Source: a bacterium (GTDB lineage: Bacteria; Patescibacteriota; Minisyncoccia; UBA6257; GWB1-50-10). Taken from it: a stretch of 36,422 nucleotides of DNA. How positions within the stretch are numbered: position 1 is the first letter of the stretch; each line of letters begins with the position of its first letter. The notes beneath the pieces were generated by a model that did no database searches, was not told the origin of the DNA, and saw only the letters and a list, made by a program, of their open reading frames with translations. The DNA is taken from positions 1 through 36,422 of the forward strand of contig JAKANQ010000006.1 in NCBI GenBank assembly GCA_021812365.1, written 5' to 3'. Shown piece by piece: positions 16,094-25,429 of this stretch. The position numbers and the translations under genes are program-made.

Positions 16094-17304
16094 TTGACCG
16101 AGCGCTTCACGGGCGGAGCGAAATCAAGACACACATCGCACATCCCGCAATTTCCATTCGGATATTTTTCTCCGAAATATTGCAGAAGCATCTTTCGCCT
16201 GCAAAAATTCGCAGTGCAATAGGTGACCATAGTTTCCAACTGCTGCTCGGCAATGCGAATCTGATCGGGGTCCGTTTTTTTGCTGATGAAATACTCATGC
16301 TTCATCTTATCGCTGTAACTGAAGAATAGAATACACTCTGCGGGCTTCCCGTCGCGTCCCGCACGGCCGGTTTCCTGATAATATCCCTCTATGTTCTTCG
16401 GAAGATCATAGTGGATGACGAATCGCACATCGGGTTTATCGATACCCATACCGAACGCGATGGTCGCAGTGATGACTTGCGCATCACCCTTCATGAAGGA
16501 GCTCTGACTTTTCTCGCGTTCTTTCTGCGGAAGTCCCGCGTGATACGCGCGAGCACTCACGCCATCTGCGGAAAGATCCTTTGCAAGCCGTTCAGCCGAA
16601 GCGCGGCTATGGCAATAGATGATGCCCGACTGTCCCGCGTGGTCTTCTATGTAGCCCAGTATCTCCTCATAGGAGTTTTGTTTCGGGCGAATTGAATAAT
16701 GGAGGTTCTTCCGGTCAAAGCTTCCGCAAAACAGGGAAAAATCATGGAACTCAAGCTGTTTGATGATATCAGCCCGTACTTTAAGCGTGGCGGTAGCAGT
16801 AAGGGCAATTATCGGAACTTTGGGGAAAAGGCCTCGTATGAGCGAAATATTGCGATATTCGGGCCTAAAATCGTGTCCCCATTCGGAAATACAGTGGGCC
16901 TCATCAACCGCAAAAAGAGAGATGGGAAGAGAGCTCAAAAAGTCCATGAATCCCTCCTTTAAAAGCCGCTCGGGGGCGACATAAAGAATCTTTATCTCCC
17001 CATTCCTTAACCGTTCTTTTATTGCGCGCTCTTCGCGAACGCCGAGACTGCTATTCAGATATGCCGCGGGTATCTCGCTCCCCTCCAACCCGGAAACCTG
17101 ATCCTTCATAAGTGAGATAAGCGGAGAGACGACAAGCGTGATGCCCGGAAGCATCATTGCGGGAAGCTGATAGCACAATGATTTTCCCCCTCCCGTAGGA
17201 AGAAGCACAAGCGTATCCTTTCCTTTCAATACGTTCTCGATGGCATCTTTTTGAATGGGCAAAAATTCATCAAATCCAAAATGTTTTTTGAGTCGCTCGT
17301 ACAT
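16087..17304 (-). CDS. recQ: RecQ-family ATP-dependent DNA helicase (short)
   Basis: LPTGGGKSLCYQLPA; DEAHCISEWGHDFRPEY; ALTATAT; QETGRAGRDG; Zn-binding CRRKMLLQYFGE...CGMCDVC; ends without RQC-WH/HRDC. Confidence 0.93.
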   Translation of the reverse strand: MYERLKKHFGFDEFLPIQKDAIENVLKGKDTLVLLPTGGGKSLCYQLPAMMLPGITLVVSPLISLMKDQVSGLEGSEIPAAYLNSSLGVREERAIKERLRNGEIKILYVAPERLLKEGFMDFLSSLPISLFAVDEAHCISEWGHDFRPEYRNISLIRGLFPKVPIIALTATATLKVRADIIKQLEFHDFSLFCGSFDRKNLHYSIRPKQNSYEEILGYIEDHAGQSGIIYCHSRASAERLAKDLSADGVSARAYHAGLPQKEREKSQSSFMKGDAQVITATIAFGMGIDKPDVRFVIHYDLPKNIEGYYQETGRAGRDGKPAECILFFSYSDKMKHEYFISKKTDPDQIRIAEQQLETMVTYCTANFCRRKMLLQYFGEKYPNGNCGMCDVCLDFAPPVKRSVNW

Positions 17305-17451
17305 GAATCTTGATTATGCCGCATTTGCAGAATCGATGCAAAATAAAAGATGAGAACCGATTGACATTTCAGAAAAGGAAGAACACATTGAATATAGAAC
17401 CTCCACGTGCCGCGCGCGGCACCCACCTTAACAAACGCACAGGAGACGCTC

Positions 17452-18087
17452 ATGACATGCCGGCTGTTGTTTATTCCCTTATTTTTCCTTTGCTCGCTTC
17501 TTTTATCTGCAAATGCGCCGCCAAAACCTGGCGATACCCGTTTGTCAAACAACTTCCTGAAGGACATTGAAGTCGTAAATGATCCAAAATTCATTCTAGT
17601 CACTCATTTCGAGATAAATGTTCCGAAGTCATACGTGCACGAAGAACAGCTCGACAGGTTCCGCCTCAAAAATGGACCGCTTTTCAACCGATTCAGCGCT
17701 TCGCTCTCAGACAAAACATGGGCCGATGCGGCCGAACCGCTCAAGCCCGGAAAGACCTACGAAGTGAGCATCTTCTCTTTCGCGGAAGAAGTAACCTATC
17801 AAGACTGTAAGAAGTTCTGCGAAAGCAAGGGAGCGCTCCTTGCGGGAGCACAGGGGCTTTCACTTCTTTGGGAGATGAAGAAGGATCAGTTACCGCTCGA
17901 TAAGGCGCTCCTCTCATTCAACAATCTTGACGCGTATCCCACTGAAACAAAGAAGGGGGAATCCATCTACATACTCCCCTTCATCGCGCGATTTTCGAAT
18001 GGAAGCTGGTGGCTCGAACTCATCACCGTGAAGAAAAAACTGAACAGCGATTACTGTCTCGTCTGCTTCTTTAAGAAGCATAAATAG
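17452..18087 (+). CDS. Secreted protein of unknown function
   Basis: RBS AGGAG, signal peptide MTCRLLFIPLFFLCSLLLSANA, followed by terminator. Confidence 0.6.
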   Translation: MTCRLLFIPLFFLCSLLLSANAPPKPGDTRLSNNFLKDIEVVNDPKFILVTHFEINVPKSYVHEEQLDRFRLKNGPLFNRFSASLSDKTWADAAEPLKPGKTYEVSIFSFAEEVTYQDCKKFCESKGALLAGAQGLSLLWEMKKDQLPLDKALLSFNNLDAYPTETKKGESIYILPFIARFSNGSWWLELITVKKKLNSDYCLVCFFKKHK

Positions 18088-18090
18088 ATT

Positions 18091-18118
18091 GGGACCTCCG
18101 AAAGGAGGTCCCTTTTTG
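18091..18118 (+). terminator. Rho-independent terminator
   Basis: GGGACCTCC-gaaa-GGAGGTCCC-TTTTTG. Confidence 0.85.
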
Positions 18119-18207
18119 TTGTATCTATACCTTTACAAAATACGCATATTATGTAACAATATTTTTGCGGTAATGCACCTTAACAAGCAACCGCAAGGAG
18201 GAATGAC

Positions 18208-18537
18208 ATGCAGGGAAAAACCACTTTCCGAGCGAAGGTGATGGTGAAGGGCGAGAAGGAAGCTGAAGTCTTCTACACGATGCACACGAGGCCGAGCCTC
18301 AGCAAGATCTGCGGATGCAAATCCGGAACGAAGATTTCGACCGTCGTCATCGTCGTGAAGAAGATTGTCATGGACGGCACGCGCCTGTCCCACAAAGACC
18401 ATACCGCGAAGGCCGCAGCCCGCGAAGTGCGCTCCGCCATGAAGGATGGAGGCGCGCTCTGCGAATCCTGCCTCGGCACGCTCCGTGAGCGAGCCCTGAA
18501 GCCCGACTCGAAGGGTCAGACCTTCATGGCACGCTAG
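18208..18537 (+). CDS. Small hypothetical protein (109 aa)
   Basis: AAGGAGGAATGAC RBS; terminator directly downstream. Confidence 0.6.
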   Translation: MQGKTTFRAKVMVKGEKEAEVFYTMHTRPSLSKICGCKSGTKISTVVIVVKKIVMDGTRLSHKDHTAKAAAREVRSAMKDGGALCESCLGTLRERALKPDSKGQTFMAR

Positions 18538-18543
18538 CGATAT

Positions 18544-18568
18544 CCCCCGCACATTGCGGGGGTTTTTA
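18544..18568 (+). terminator. Rho-independent terminator
   Basis: CCCCCGC-acatt-GCGGGGG-TTTTTATT. Confidence 0.85.
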
Positions 18569-18608
18569 TTATGTAAAAAGGTGGTCTTATCGGAAGATAC
18601 GGGGTATC

Positions 18609-19595
18609 ATGATACAAATGTTACTCGACGACGTCACAATCAAAATATCCGCAGGAAATGGAGGCAAGGGCAAGGTTTCTTTCAATAAGAACCTTATGGA
18701 GCTTGGACCTACTGGCGGAACGGGAGGCAATGGCGGAAGCGTCTATTTTGAAGGCGTATCCGACTTGAACGCGTTGAACAAATTTCGTTTCAATAAAGAT
18801 GTGAAAGCGGAGAATGGTCAGGATGGAAAAGCTCAGTTCAATGATGGACACACCGCGCCAGACCTCGTATTAAAGATTCCCGTGGGTACCATCATCCATG
18901 ACCTCGATAATGGCACTGACCGCGAAATAGTGAAGATCGGCGAGCGAATGCTTATTGCAAAGGGCGGCAAGGGCGGCAAGGGTAATTTTCATTTCCGCTC
19001 TGCGCGGAATACGACGCCAAAGCAATCGCAAGGAGGCCTCCCCGGAGAACATACGACCGTGCGTCTTGAATTGAAATTGATAGCCGACGTAGGTTTCGTC
19101 GGACTCCCCAACGTAGGTAAATCAAGTTTGTTGAACGAACTCACTCGCGCAAGCGCGAAGGTCGCGAACTATCCATTTACCACGCTTGAACCGAACCTTG
19201 GAACTCATTTTGAACTCATCCTTGCTGACATTCCAGGACTCATCGAGGGTGCTTCGCTCGGAAAAGGACTTGGCATAAAATTTCTTCGGCACGTTGAGCG
19301 AACCAATACCCTTTTCCATTTCATTTCCGCCGAATCGGAAAATCCCGCAAAGGATTACAAAACGATTCGCAATGAACTTGGAGCATATAATAAAGAACTC
19401 TTGAACCATAAGGAGTATCTCTTCCTCACAAAAAGCGACATGGTATCCGCTGAAATGATAAAGGAGAAGATGAAGATACTTACAAAACTGAATCCAAATG
19501 TGGTAGCCATCACCATCTATGATGATGAGAGCATTAAGGAAGTCACAAAAATACTAAATATTCTTGAAAAGGAGAAGCACGCGAACGAAGAATAA
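18609..19595 (+). CDS. obg: Obg/CgtA family GTPase
   Basis: Gly-rich Obg domain (SAGNGGKGKVSFNKNLMELGPTGGTGGNGGS); G1 GLPNVGKSS; G3 DIPGLIEGA. Confidence 0.95.
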   Translation: MIQMLLDDVTIKISAGNGGKGKVSFNKNLMELGPTGGTGGNGGSVYFEGVSDLNALNKFRFNKDVKAENGQDGKAQFNDGHTAPDLVLKIPVGTIIHDLDNGTDREIVKIGERMLIAKGGKGGKGNFHFRSARNTTPKQSQGGLPGEHTTVRLELKLIADVGFVGLPNVGKSSLLNELTRASAKVANYPFTTLEPNLGTHFELILADIPGLIEGASLGKGLGIKFLRHVERTNTLFHFISAESENPAKDYKTIRNELGAYNKELLNHKEYLFLTKSDMVSAEMIKEKMKILTKLNPNVVAITIYDDESIKEVTKILNILEKEKHANEE

Positions 19596-19598
19596 AAA

Positions 19599-19624
19599 AA
19601 TCCGCCCGAATGGGCGGATTTTTC
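19599..19624. terminator. Bidirectional terminator
   Basis: AATCCGCCCGAATGGGCGGATTTTTC. Confidence 0.8.
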
Positions 19625-19625
19625 A

Positions 19626-20534
19626 TTACACGTGGAGGTACTTTCTTACGGCGATGAAACTGGAAGCGATTCCCATACCCGTACAAAAAAGCAGTTGATA
19701 CATGAATAGCGATACGTAATTCCCAGCAAAATACATACTAAGATTTATCTCGGGAACAAAACTGTGCACATACGGCGCAATAAAATTTATCATCGGAATC
19801 ATTATCACGAAACTTGTAATCGCCGCGATGAATCCATAGATGATACCCTCAACAATGAAAGGACCCCGAATGAACGAATTGGAAGCACCCACAAGACGCA
19901 TGATATTTATCTGATCGCTTGCGGAAAAGATAGCAAGACGAATCGTGTTGAATGTCACCACAACCGCGAGAATCGAGAGGAATATCGTAAGTGCGATACC
20001 ACCATTACGCATCGTATCAAGCAATCCGATGAGTCTATTGATGACCACCTGATTCTGCGAATAGGTTATCTTCTCTATCTGGTCTGCGAGCGTTTTTGCC
20101 TCAAGATAGCTCGCAATCGATTTATACTCTCTCGGATCCTTTGCCTTGATATTAAGCGACGCAAGAAGCGGATTGGTATCCAACTCTTCAATTGCCTGAC
20201 CAAGTGCGGGATCATCCGCATGCTTATTCTTAAAATCGGAAAGCGCGGCCTCCGCAGATACATATTCCACGCTCTTCACCTCATCAAGACTCTCCAATGA
20301 TTTCTTGATATTCAAAATATAATCCTCGGACGCGTTACTCTTAAAATAAATGCTGATGTCTATCTTATCCTGCAATGAACCAAGAGCGGTCTTCCCCATC
20401 ACGTTGAAGAGCACGAGCCCCTCGAATACGATTGCGGCAAGTATCATGATGCCTATCGTAGAAACCGAAAGCCAGCCATTCCTTACAAATGCCTGCCATC
20501 CGTATTTTATTATGCGCGTAAGTGTGACTATCAT
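19626..20534 (-). CDS. ftsX: Cell division protein FtsX
   Basis: N-terminal TM, extracellular domain, three C-terminal TMs (FNTIRLAIFSASDQINIMRLVGASNSFIRGPFIVEGIIYG); follows ftsE. Confidence 0.93.
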   Translation of the reverse strand: MIVTLTRIIKYGWQAFVRNGWLSVSTIGIMILAAIVFEGLVLFNVMGKTALGSLQDKIDISIYFKSNASEDYILNIKKSLESLDEVKSVEYVSAEAALSDFKNKHADDPALGQAIEELDTNPLLASLNIKAKDPREYKSIASYLEAKTLADQIEKITYSQNQVVINRLIGLLDTMRNGGIALTIFLSILAVVVTFNTIRLAIFSASDQINIMRLVGASNSFIRGPFIVEGIIYGFIAAITSFVIMIPMINFIAPYVHSFVPEINLSMYFAGNYVSLFMYQLLFCTGMGIASSFIAVRKYLHV

Positions 20535-20537
20535 AGA

Positions 20538-21221
20538 TTAGTCTAAAATGAATCTCCCATTTGCTTCGTCCTTTATAACCATACCATTTTCAAGCGTAAT
20601 GACACGCTGTCCCAACGAATTCACTATTTCCTTATCGTGAGTCGCCAAGATGACCGTGCTGCCTAATTCATTGATCTTAGTAAGAAGCTTCACCACTTCC
20701 CACGTGTTATAGGGATCCAAATTGCCCGTAGGTTCATCGGCTATCAGCACGTCTGGCCTATTGATCATCGCGCGGGCAATCGCAACACGCTGCCTTTCAC
20801 CTCCTGAAAGTTCCGCGGGGAAATTCTTCTCCTTCCCTTTCAATCCCACCATATCCAAGACCTGAGGCACATACTCGGTAATTTCCGACTGCGGCCTGCC
20901 GGCTACCTCGAGCGCAAATGCCACATTCTCGAATACAGTCTTCTTCATGAGCAGTCTGAAGTCCTGAAAGATGACGCCAATATGCCTCCTCAATTCCGGC
21001 AACTCGCTCGACTTCAGCTTGGTCACCTCATAAGTACCGAAAAATATCTGCCCTTTAGTCGGCTTTTCCTCGCCAATCAGCATTTTGATGATGGTCGATT
21101 TACCCGCTCCCGAACGTCCCACAATGGACACGAACTCCCCAGGCTGAATCTTAAAACTTACCTTATCAAGCGCTACCGTACCGTGACTATACGCCTTCGT
21201 GACGTTTTGAAAGATGATCAT
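20538..21221 (-). CDS. ftsE: Cell division ATP-binding protein FtsE
   Basis: Walker [35 protein letters not shown]; begins [11 protein letters not shown]. Confidence 0.95.
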   Translation of the reverse strand: MIIFQNVTKAYSHGTVALDKVSFKIQPGEFVSIVGRSGAGKSTIIKMLIGEEKPTKGQIFFGTYEVTKLKSSELPELRRHIGVIFQDFRLLMKKTVFENVAFALEVAGRPQSEITEYVPQVLDMVGLKGKEKNFPAELSGGERQRVAIARAMINRPDVLIADEPTGNLDPYNTWEVVKLLTKINELGSTVILATHDKEIVNSLGQRVITLENGMVIKDEANGRFILD

Positions 21222-21299
21222 AAGCTAAAATAAGACTAAAAAATAAACGCGAAAACGTTCGATTCCTACCGTTTAATGGTAGCACAAAACGGGATTTGA

Positions 21300-21986
21300 T
21301 TAAAGCAAATCAAGATTTCCAGCTAACACTTCCTCCACTTTAGTCATTTTATTTCCCGTGCGATGGTCTTTCACCTGCTTATACGGGTGCAAAATATATG
21401 AGCGAATCTCATGGCCCCATTCGGGTTTCACGCGCGTTCGCAGATTGGCAATATCCTTTTCATGCTGCTCTTCCGCGAGATGCAGAAGTTTCGCCTTCAT
21501 CATATTCAGCGCTCGCTCCTTATTCGCTGCCTGGGAACGTTCCTCGCGTGATGCGGTCACCACGCCCGTCGGAATATGCACGATGCGAACCGCGGTCTCA
21601 ACCTTGTTCACATTCTGCCCTCCGGGACCTCCCGCGCGGCTGAAATCTATCTTTAGATCTTTCTCAGGAATCTGCACGTACCGCGCCTCCACTTCGGGAA
21701 GTTCGGGCAGAACCTCCACAAGCGCAAATGAAGTATGTCGCAGTTTTTTCGCATCATAAGGCGAGATGCGCACAAGCCGGTGAACTCCTGATTCACTCTT
21801 CAATCGTTCAAAAACCCCAGGACCTTTAAGGCCGAGGGTATCATCATTTATATACTGAAGTTTCCATTGCTTCTTTTCCGCGAACTTCGCGTACATCTTA
21901 AGAAGCATATTCGCCCAATCCTTGGCATCATCGCCGCCCGCACCCGCAAGCACTGAGATGGTTATCGCATTAGGATTAAAATTCAT
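21300..21986 (-). CDS. prfB: Class I peptide chain release factor, RF2-like, lacking domain 1
   Basis: [47 protein letters not shown]; 228 aa; starts where domain 2 normally begins. Confidence 0.85.
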   Translation of the reverse strand: MNFNPNAITISVLAGAGGDDAKDWANMLLKMYAKFAEKKQWKLQYINDDTLGLKGPGVFERLKSESGVHRLVRISPYDAKKLRHTSFALVEVLPELPEVEARYVQIPEKDLKIDFSRAGGPGGQNVNKVETAVRIVHIPTGVVTASREERSQAANKERALNMMKAKLLHLAEEQHEKDIANLRTRVKPEWGHEIRSYILHPYKQVKDHRTGNKMTKVEEVLAGNLDLL

Positions 21987-21993
21987 ATCAATG

Positions 21994-22035
21994 GAGCCAA
22001 TGGGTCCCGCTTTCAGCGGGGCGACCCCTCACAAG
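21994..22035 (-). repeat. tRNA-Thr 3'-end duplicate plus palindrome
   Basis: GAGCCAATGG (21994-22003) repeats the tRNA-Thr 3' acceptor strand, next to palindrome TCCCGCTTTCAGCGGGGCGAC (22005-22025). Confidence 0.7.
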
Positions 22036-22059
22036 GTTGATCTAACGGATAGTAATATG

Positions 22060-22132
22060 AGCCAATGGTCGGATTTGAACCGACGACCCACGCTTTACGA
22101 AAGCGTTGCTCTACCAGCTGAGCTACATTGGC
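22060..22132 (-). tRNA. tRNA-Thr (anticodon CGT)
   Basis: Minus strand GCCAATG TA GCTC AGCTGGTAG AGC A ACGCT-TTCGTAA-AGCGT ... GTCGG-TTCAAAT-CCGAC CATTGGC T; no encoded CCA. Confidence 0.95.
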
Positions 22133-22224
22133 TTATAAGAAAACAAACAGTATTTGAGCAAAAACAAGCTATCATTCAATTCATGAATTTTGTACCCGCC
22201 GCCTGGTGGCGCTGGGCACTGTGC

Positions 22225-22251
22225 TCGCCTTCGCTCACTTGCTACATTGGC
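22225..22251 (-). repeat. Partial tRNA-Thr 5' end fused to a 19-nt repeat shared with the tRNA-Gln locus
   Basis: Minus strand GCCAATGTAGC (tRNA-Thr 5' end) runs into AGCAAGTGAGCGAAGGCGA, identical to plus-strand 2469-2487. Confidence 0.75.
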
Positions 22252-22284
22252 GTAATAGCAACATTACGAGTATACAATGCGAAA

Positions 22285-22304
22285 ATCCCACAGTAAAGTG
22301 GGAT
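22285..22304 (-). terminator. Terminator downstream of rnpB
   Basis: ATCCCAC-agtaaa hairpin with GTGGGAT; minus strand ends in TTTTC. Confidence 0.7.
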
Positions 22305-22311
22305 CTTCGAG

Positions 22312-22667
22312 AAGTAACCCATAAGCCGGATTCTGTATCACCAATCTTACGATTGATTAGTAATAATTCATCTGGACCCTCGATTGCTCTCGGGTTCTAG
22401 CGACTCTTTCTTGAATTGCTTCAAGAACACGGTCTTGCACTCGGGTAAGGATTTTGCCGTTTCACCTCCACTTTCTTGTCCCTATCGTGGAGTTGGACCA
22501 ACTACGTCGGGATTGGGTCCTCCTTAGCTTTCGCCTTGGACGTCACTGTTCGCACCTCTATCCTCGCGGACGACGGGCGTTACCCGCTACCTGCATTCGC
22601 GCTTGCGCGCGAATTGAGTGTCCGGACTTTCCTCTCTGCCGAAGCAGAGCTATTACTTGTGTTACTT
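22312..22667 (-). ncRNA. rnpB: RNase P RNA (class A)
   Basis: Minus strand GAGGAAAGTCCGGACACTC, later GAATCCGGCTTATGGGTTACTT; ends pair as P1 (AAGTAAC/GTTACTT). Confidence 0.93.
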
Positions 22668-22703
22668 CGAAAGAAATTATAGCACAAATTCGGAAAAAAG
22701 CAA

Positions 22704-23123
22704 CTACCGCTCAGCGCGCGCGTCCAAGGCCTTATTCACCATCGCGTCAGCCTCCTTATTCTTTTCTCTCGGAATGTGAACGAAAGAAACGGAATGAAAG
22801 CGCGAAATGAGCTTTTTCGCCTCTAAAAAGAGCGGTTTGAGCCCTTCATTCTTCACCTTATATTCCCCCTTCATCTGCTTCACGATGAGCTCGCTGTCCA
22901 TTCTCACCTCAAGGTCCACCTTCGCCATATCAGCCTCATCCGTGCCCTTTTTTGCGTGTTTTAGGGCATATACAAGCCCGCTGTACTCGGCTATGTTGTT
23001 CGTCGTCTCGCCGATATATTCCCCATGCATATACGTCTCACCGATGACCACGCCGAATGCGGCGGGACCGGGATTCCCCCTCGCACCTCCATCGGTATAT
23101 GCAATCAGTTTTTTATGCGCCAT
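22704..23123 (-). CDS. rnhA: Ribonuclease HI family protein
   Basis: LIAYTDGGARGNPGPAAFGVVI; NNIAEYSGLVYAL; VRMDSELIVKQM; start MAHKKL preferred. Confidence 0.92.
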   Translation of the reverse strand: MAHKKLIAYTDGGARGNPGPAAFGVVIGETYMHGEYIGETTNNIAEYSGLVYALKHAKKGTDEADMAKVDLEVRMDSELIVKQMKGEYKVKNEGLKPLFLEAKKLISRFHSVSFVHIPREKNKEADAMVNKALDARAER

Positions 23124-23983
23124 TATTTTTTTTCTAAGATTGTCCAAGGAAATTTGCCTGTAAATGGTATTTTAAATCCCGCCGCATTCTTATGGCCGCC
23201 ACCGTAATATTTTTCGGCTATTTTTGCAACATCAAACGAACCAATTGAGCGAAGCGATACATGGAGTACGTTGTCAGATTCATACCAAACAATTGCAAAG
23301 GGTGGATATTTTTTTGCAAGCTGATTTCCTATTTCCGAAGTAAATCGCTTTGAGGCAAAATTGACCGCGCGCACTTTATGCCCTTCAAACAAAACATGGT
23401 CCGCGGTTTCAAGTGAATCATTCACAATGCGTTCAAAATACATATCTACAATCTTTCCTTGTCGAATACACTCTTTTCTTGTGTTTGTATTTTCAAGTTT
23501 CTTCGCAAGCGTATTCCAGATTGAAAAATCAAACGGGTACACGGTGATATAGCTTAAAATTTCTTTATAAAATGGAAGTGAGTGTTTCCAAAGGTCGCCA
23601 TCCTCCACATACTTCAGCAATCGTGGCACTGATTTTTTAGGATGAAAATATTTCCACGCAAGCACTGCGCCGGAATGTTCGTTATCGAATATATTCTGAG
23701 AAAAGGCCTCTACGTCGGCTTTCGCACTTTCATGGTGATCGAGCACCACTACGCTCTTATTCGTATCCATGAGCATTTGAAGCGTTGCCTTTGGATAACT
23801 GTTATCAATGACATATATCTCTCTCCCTTTCACCTCCGTCTTGGGAAACTCACGGGGATCCAGGGCAATGTATTCCGCCTTGTTCTTGAACTTCTTCCAC
23901 GCCGCCCACGCGCCGCCGAATCCATCAGGGCAATTTCTGTGATAGATGACAACAATTTGCTTCATCCCGTGTGAGTTTTTCAT
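23123..23983 (-). CDS. DHH family phosphoesterase
   Basis: YHRNCPDGFGGAWAAW; VLDHHESAK; C-terminal YYGGGHKNAAGFKI (DHHA1 GGGH). Confidence 0.9.
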   Translation of the reverse strand: MKNSHGMKQIVVIYHRNCPDGFGGAWAAWKKFKNKAEYIALDPREFPKTEVKGREIYVIDNSYPKATLQMLMDTNKSVVVLDHHESAKADVEAFSQNIFDNEHSGAVLAWKYFHPKKSVPRLLKYVEDGDLWKHSLPFYKEILSYITVYPFDFSIWNTLAKKLENTNTRKECIRQGKIVDMYFERIVNDSLETADHVLFEGHKVRAVNFASKRFTSEIGNQLAKKYPPFAIVWYESDNVLHVSLRSIGSFDVAKIAEKYYGGGHKNAAGFKIPFTGKFPWTILEKK

Positions 23984-24267
23984 TTTTTGATTATTTTTTA
24001 ATAATGACTTTTGTTTTTCTATGATTTACACCCGACAAGTCTGTAAAACTCTAACGGGATTCATGAGAATCTAATTATAAATCCAAACAATAAATAAAGA
24101 AACAAAATAAGATTTAGCGCTTGAATTGTCATTTCTTTGGCCACAGCGAGCCAATCCTTGCCTTGAAGAACATCCCGCAGACTACGCAGGTAGTCGAGGG
24201 GGAAGAAATTTTTCAGCAGAAAAATATTCTGGTTCCGAGAGGCAAGGGATGCGAGCAGTGCGTAAAA

Positions 24268-24296
24268 AAAGAAACCCTTTCGGGTTTCTTTTTCTT
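24268..24296. terminator. Terminator downstream of rpsI
   Basis: AAAGAAACCC-ttt(c)-GGGTTTCTTT. Confidence 0.75.
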
Positions 24297-24734
24297 TTAA
24301 CGTTTGCGCCACTGCTGCGGTCTTCGTGCTTTGCGAAGTCCCGGTTTCTTGCGCTCTACCATACGAGGGTCGCGCTTCAAATATCCAAGAACCTTCAAAG
24401 GAGTGCGCCACACGGGATTCATAAGAACCAACGCGCGGGAGATTCCGAGACGAATGGCATCCGCCTGTCCGGCGACACCGCCTCCCAAAGCCTTCACCGT
24501 CACGTCGTACTCTTTCATCGAAAGCGTTTCGAACGGCGCAAGCACTACGCGGCGCTGCTTCTCAACCGGAAAATAGTCTTTAAGTTCCTTATCGTTGATG
24601 ATGACGCTGCTTCCGGATTTCACCGCATGCAAGCGCACGCGTGCGACCGCATTCTTGCGGCGGCCCGTTGCTTCGAAGTAGCGGCCCCCTTTCGTTGTTT
24701 TTGATGTTTTCGTAGTTTTTGGTGGCATAGTCAT
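24297..24734 (-). CDS. rpsI: 30S ribosomal protein S9
   Basis: YFEATGRRKNAVARVRL; GGGVAGQADAIRLGISRAL; C-term RMVERKKPGLRKARRPQQWRKR. Confidence 0.97.
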   Translation of the reverse strand: MTMPPKTTKTSKTTKGGRYFEATGRRKNAVARVRLHAVKSGSSVIINDKELKDYFPVEKQRRVVLAPFETLSMKEYDVTVKALGGGVAGQADAIRLGISRALVLMNPVWRTPLKVLGYLKRDPRMVERKKPGLRKARRPQQWRKR

Positions 24735-25075
24735 TAATCAACAAACTTCATGCGCTTCATGCGCTTTGCCGACAATTTATTCTTCGGAAGCATGAGACGG
24801 ACCGCGCGGCGCAAAACCCACGCCGGATTCTTCTCGAATGCATTCTCGAATTTCGTTTCTTTCAAGTGGCCCAACGGACCGCCATGTTTGTAGTACATCT
24901 TCTGCATCGCCTTCTTGCCGGTGAGCTCAACACCCTTGATGTTCTTCACCGTGACGGAATCAGTGCCCTCTACGCGAGGCGTATAGTTGGGATTTTTCTT
25001 TCCTTGCAAAATAGTCGCAATCTCAGATGCGAGTCTTCCCAATTTTTTTCCTTTTGCGTCAATTTCGTATTCCAT
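24734..25075 (-). CDS. rplM: 50S ribosomal protein L13
   Basis: DAKGKKLGRLASEIATILQGKKNPNYTP; KMYYKHGGPLGHLKE; AVRLMLPKNKL. Confidence 0.97.
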   Translation of the reverse strand: MEYEIDAKGKKLGRLASEIATILQGKKNPNYTPRVEGTDSVTVKNIKGVELTGKKAMQKMYYKHGGPLGHLKETKFENAFEKNPAWVLRRAVRLMLPKNKLSAKRMKRMKFVD

Positions 25076-25077
25076 AG

Positions 25078-25428
25078 TTATACAAGTTCAATTGTTGCCA
25101 TCTGTGAAGCATCATGCTTCCTCAATTTCGCGATCTTCGTCACGCGCGTGTATCCGCCTTTTCGGTCAGCATAGCGAGGTGCAATCTCATGGTAAAGCTT
25201 ATAGGCGGTCGCTTTCGGAAGGTGCCTCATGAGCAAACGAAGCGAGGCGACGGTCTGCTTCTTTCCATGCGTGATCAAACGCTCCACGAATCCGCGCAAT
25301 TCTTTTGCACGAGCCTCCGTAGTCGTTATCTTCTCATGCTGGATGAGGTTATGCGCGAGTCCTTTTACGAACGCTTTGCGCTGGCCTTTCTCCCTTCCAA
25401 ATTTTTTTCCTTTCTTTGCGTGGCGCAT
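25078..25428 (-). CDS. rplQ: 50S ribosomal protein L17
   Basis: MRHAKKGKKFGREKGQRKAFVKGLAHNLIQHEKITTTEARAKELR; RYADRKGGYTRVTKI. Confidence 0.97.
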   Translation of the reverse strand: MRHAKKGKKFGREKGQRKAFVKGLAHNLIQHEKITTTEARAKELRGFVERLITHGKKQTVASLRLLMRHLPKATAYKLYHEIAPRYADRKGGYTRVTKIAKLRKHDASQMATIELV

Positions 25429-25429
25429 A

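Noticed and set aside
24061-24411. 116-aa minus ORF overlapping rpsI
   Set aside because: Overlaps rpsI in another frame and crosses the rpsI terminator; only its hydrophobic tail is intergenic, no support.
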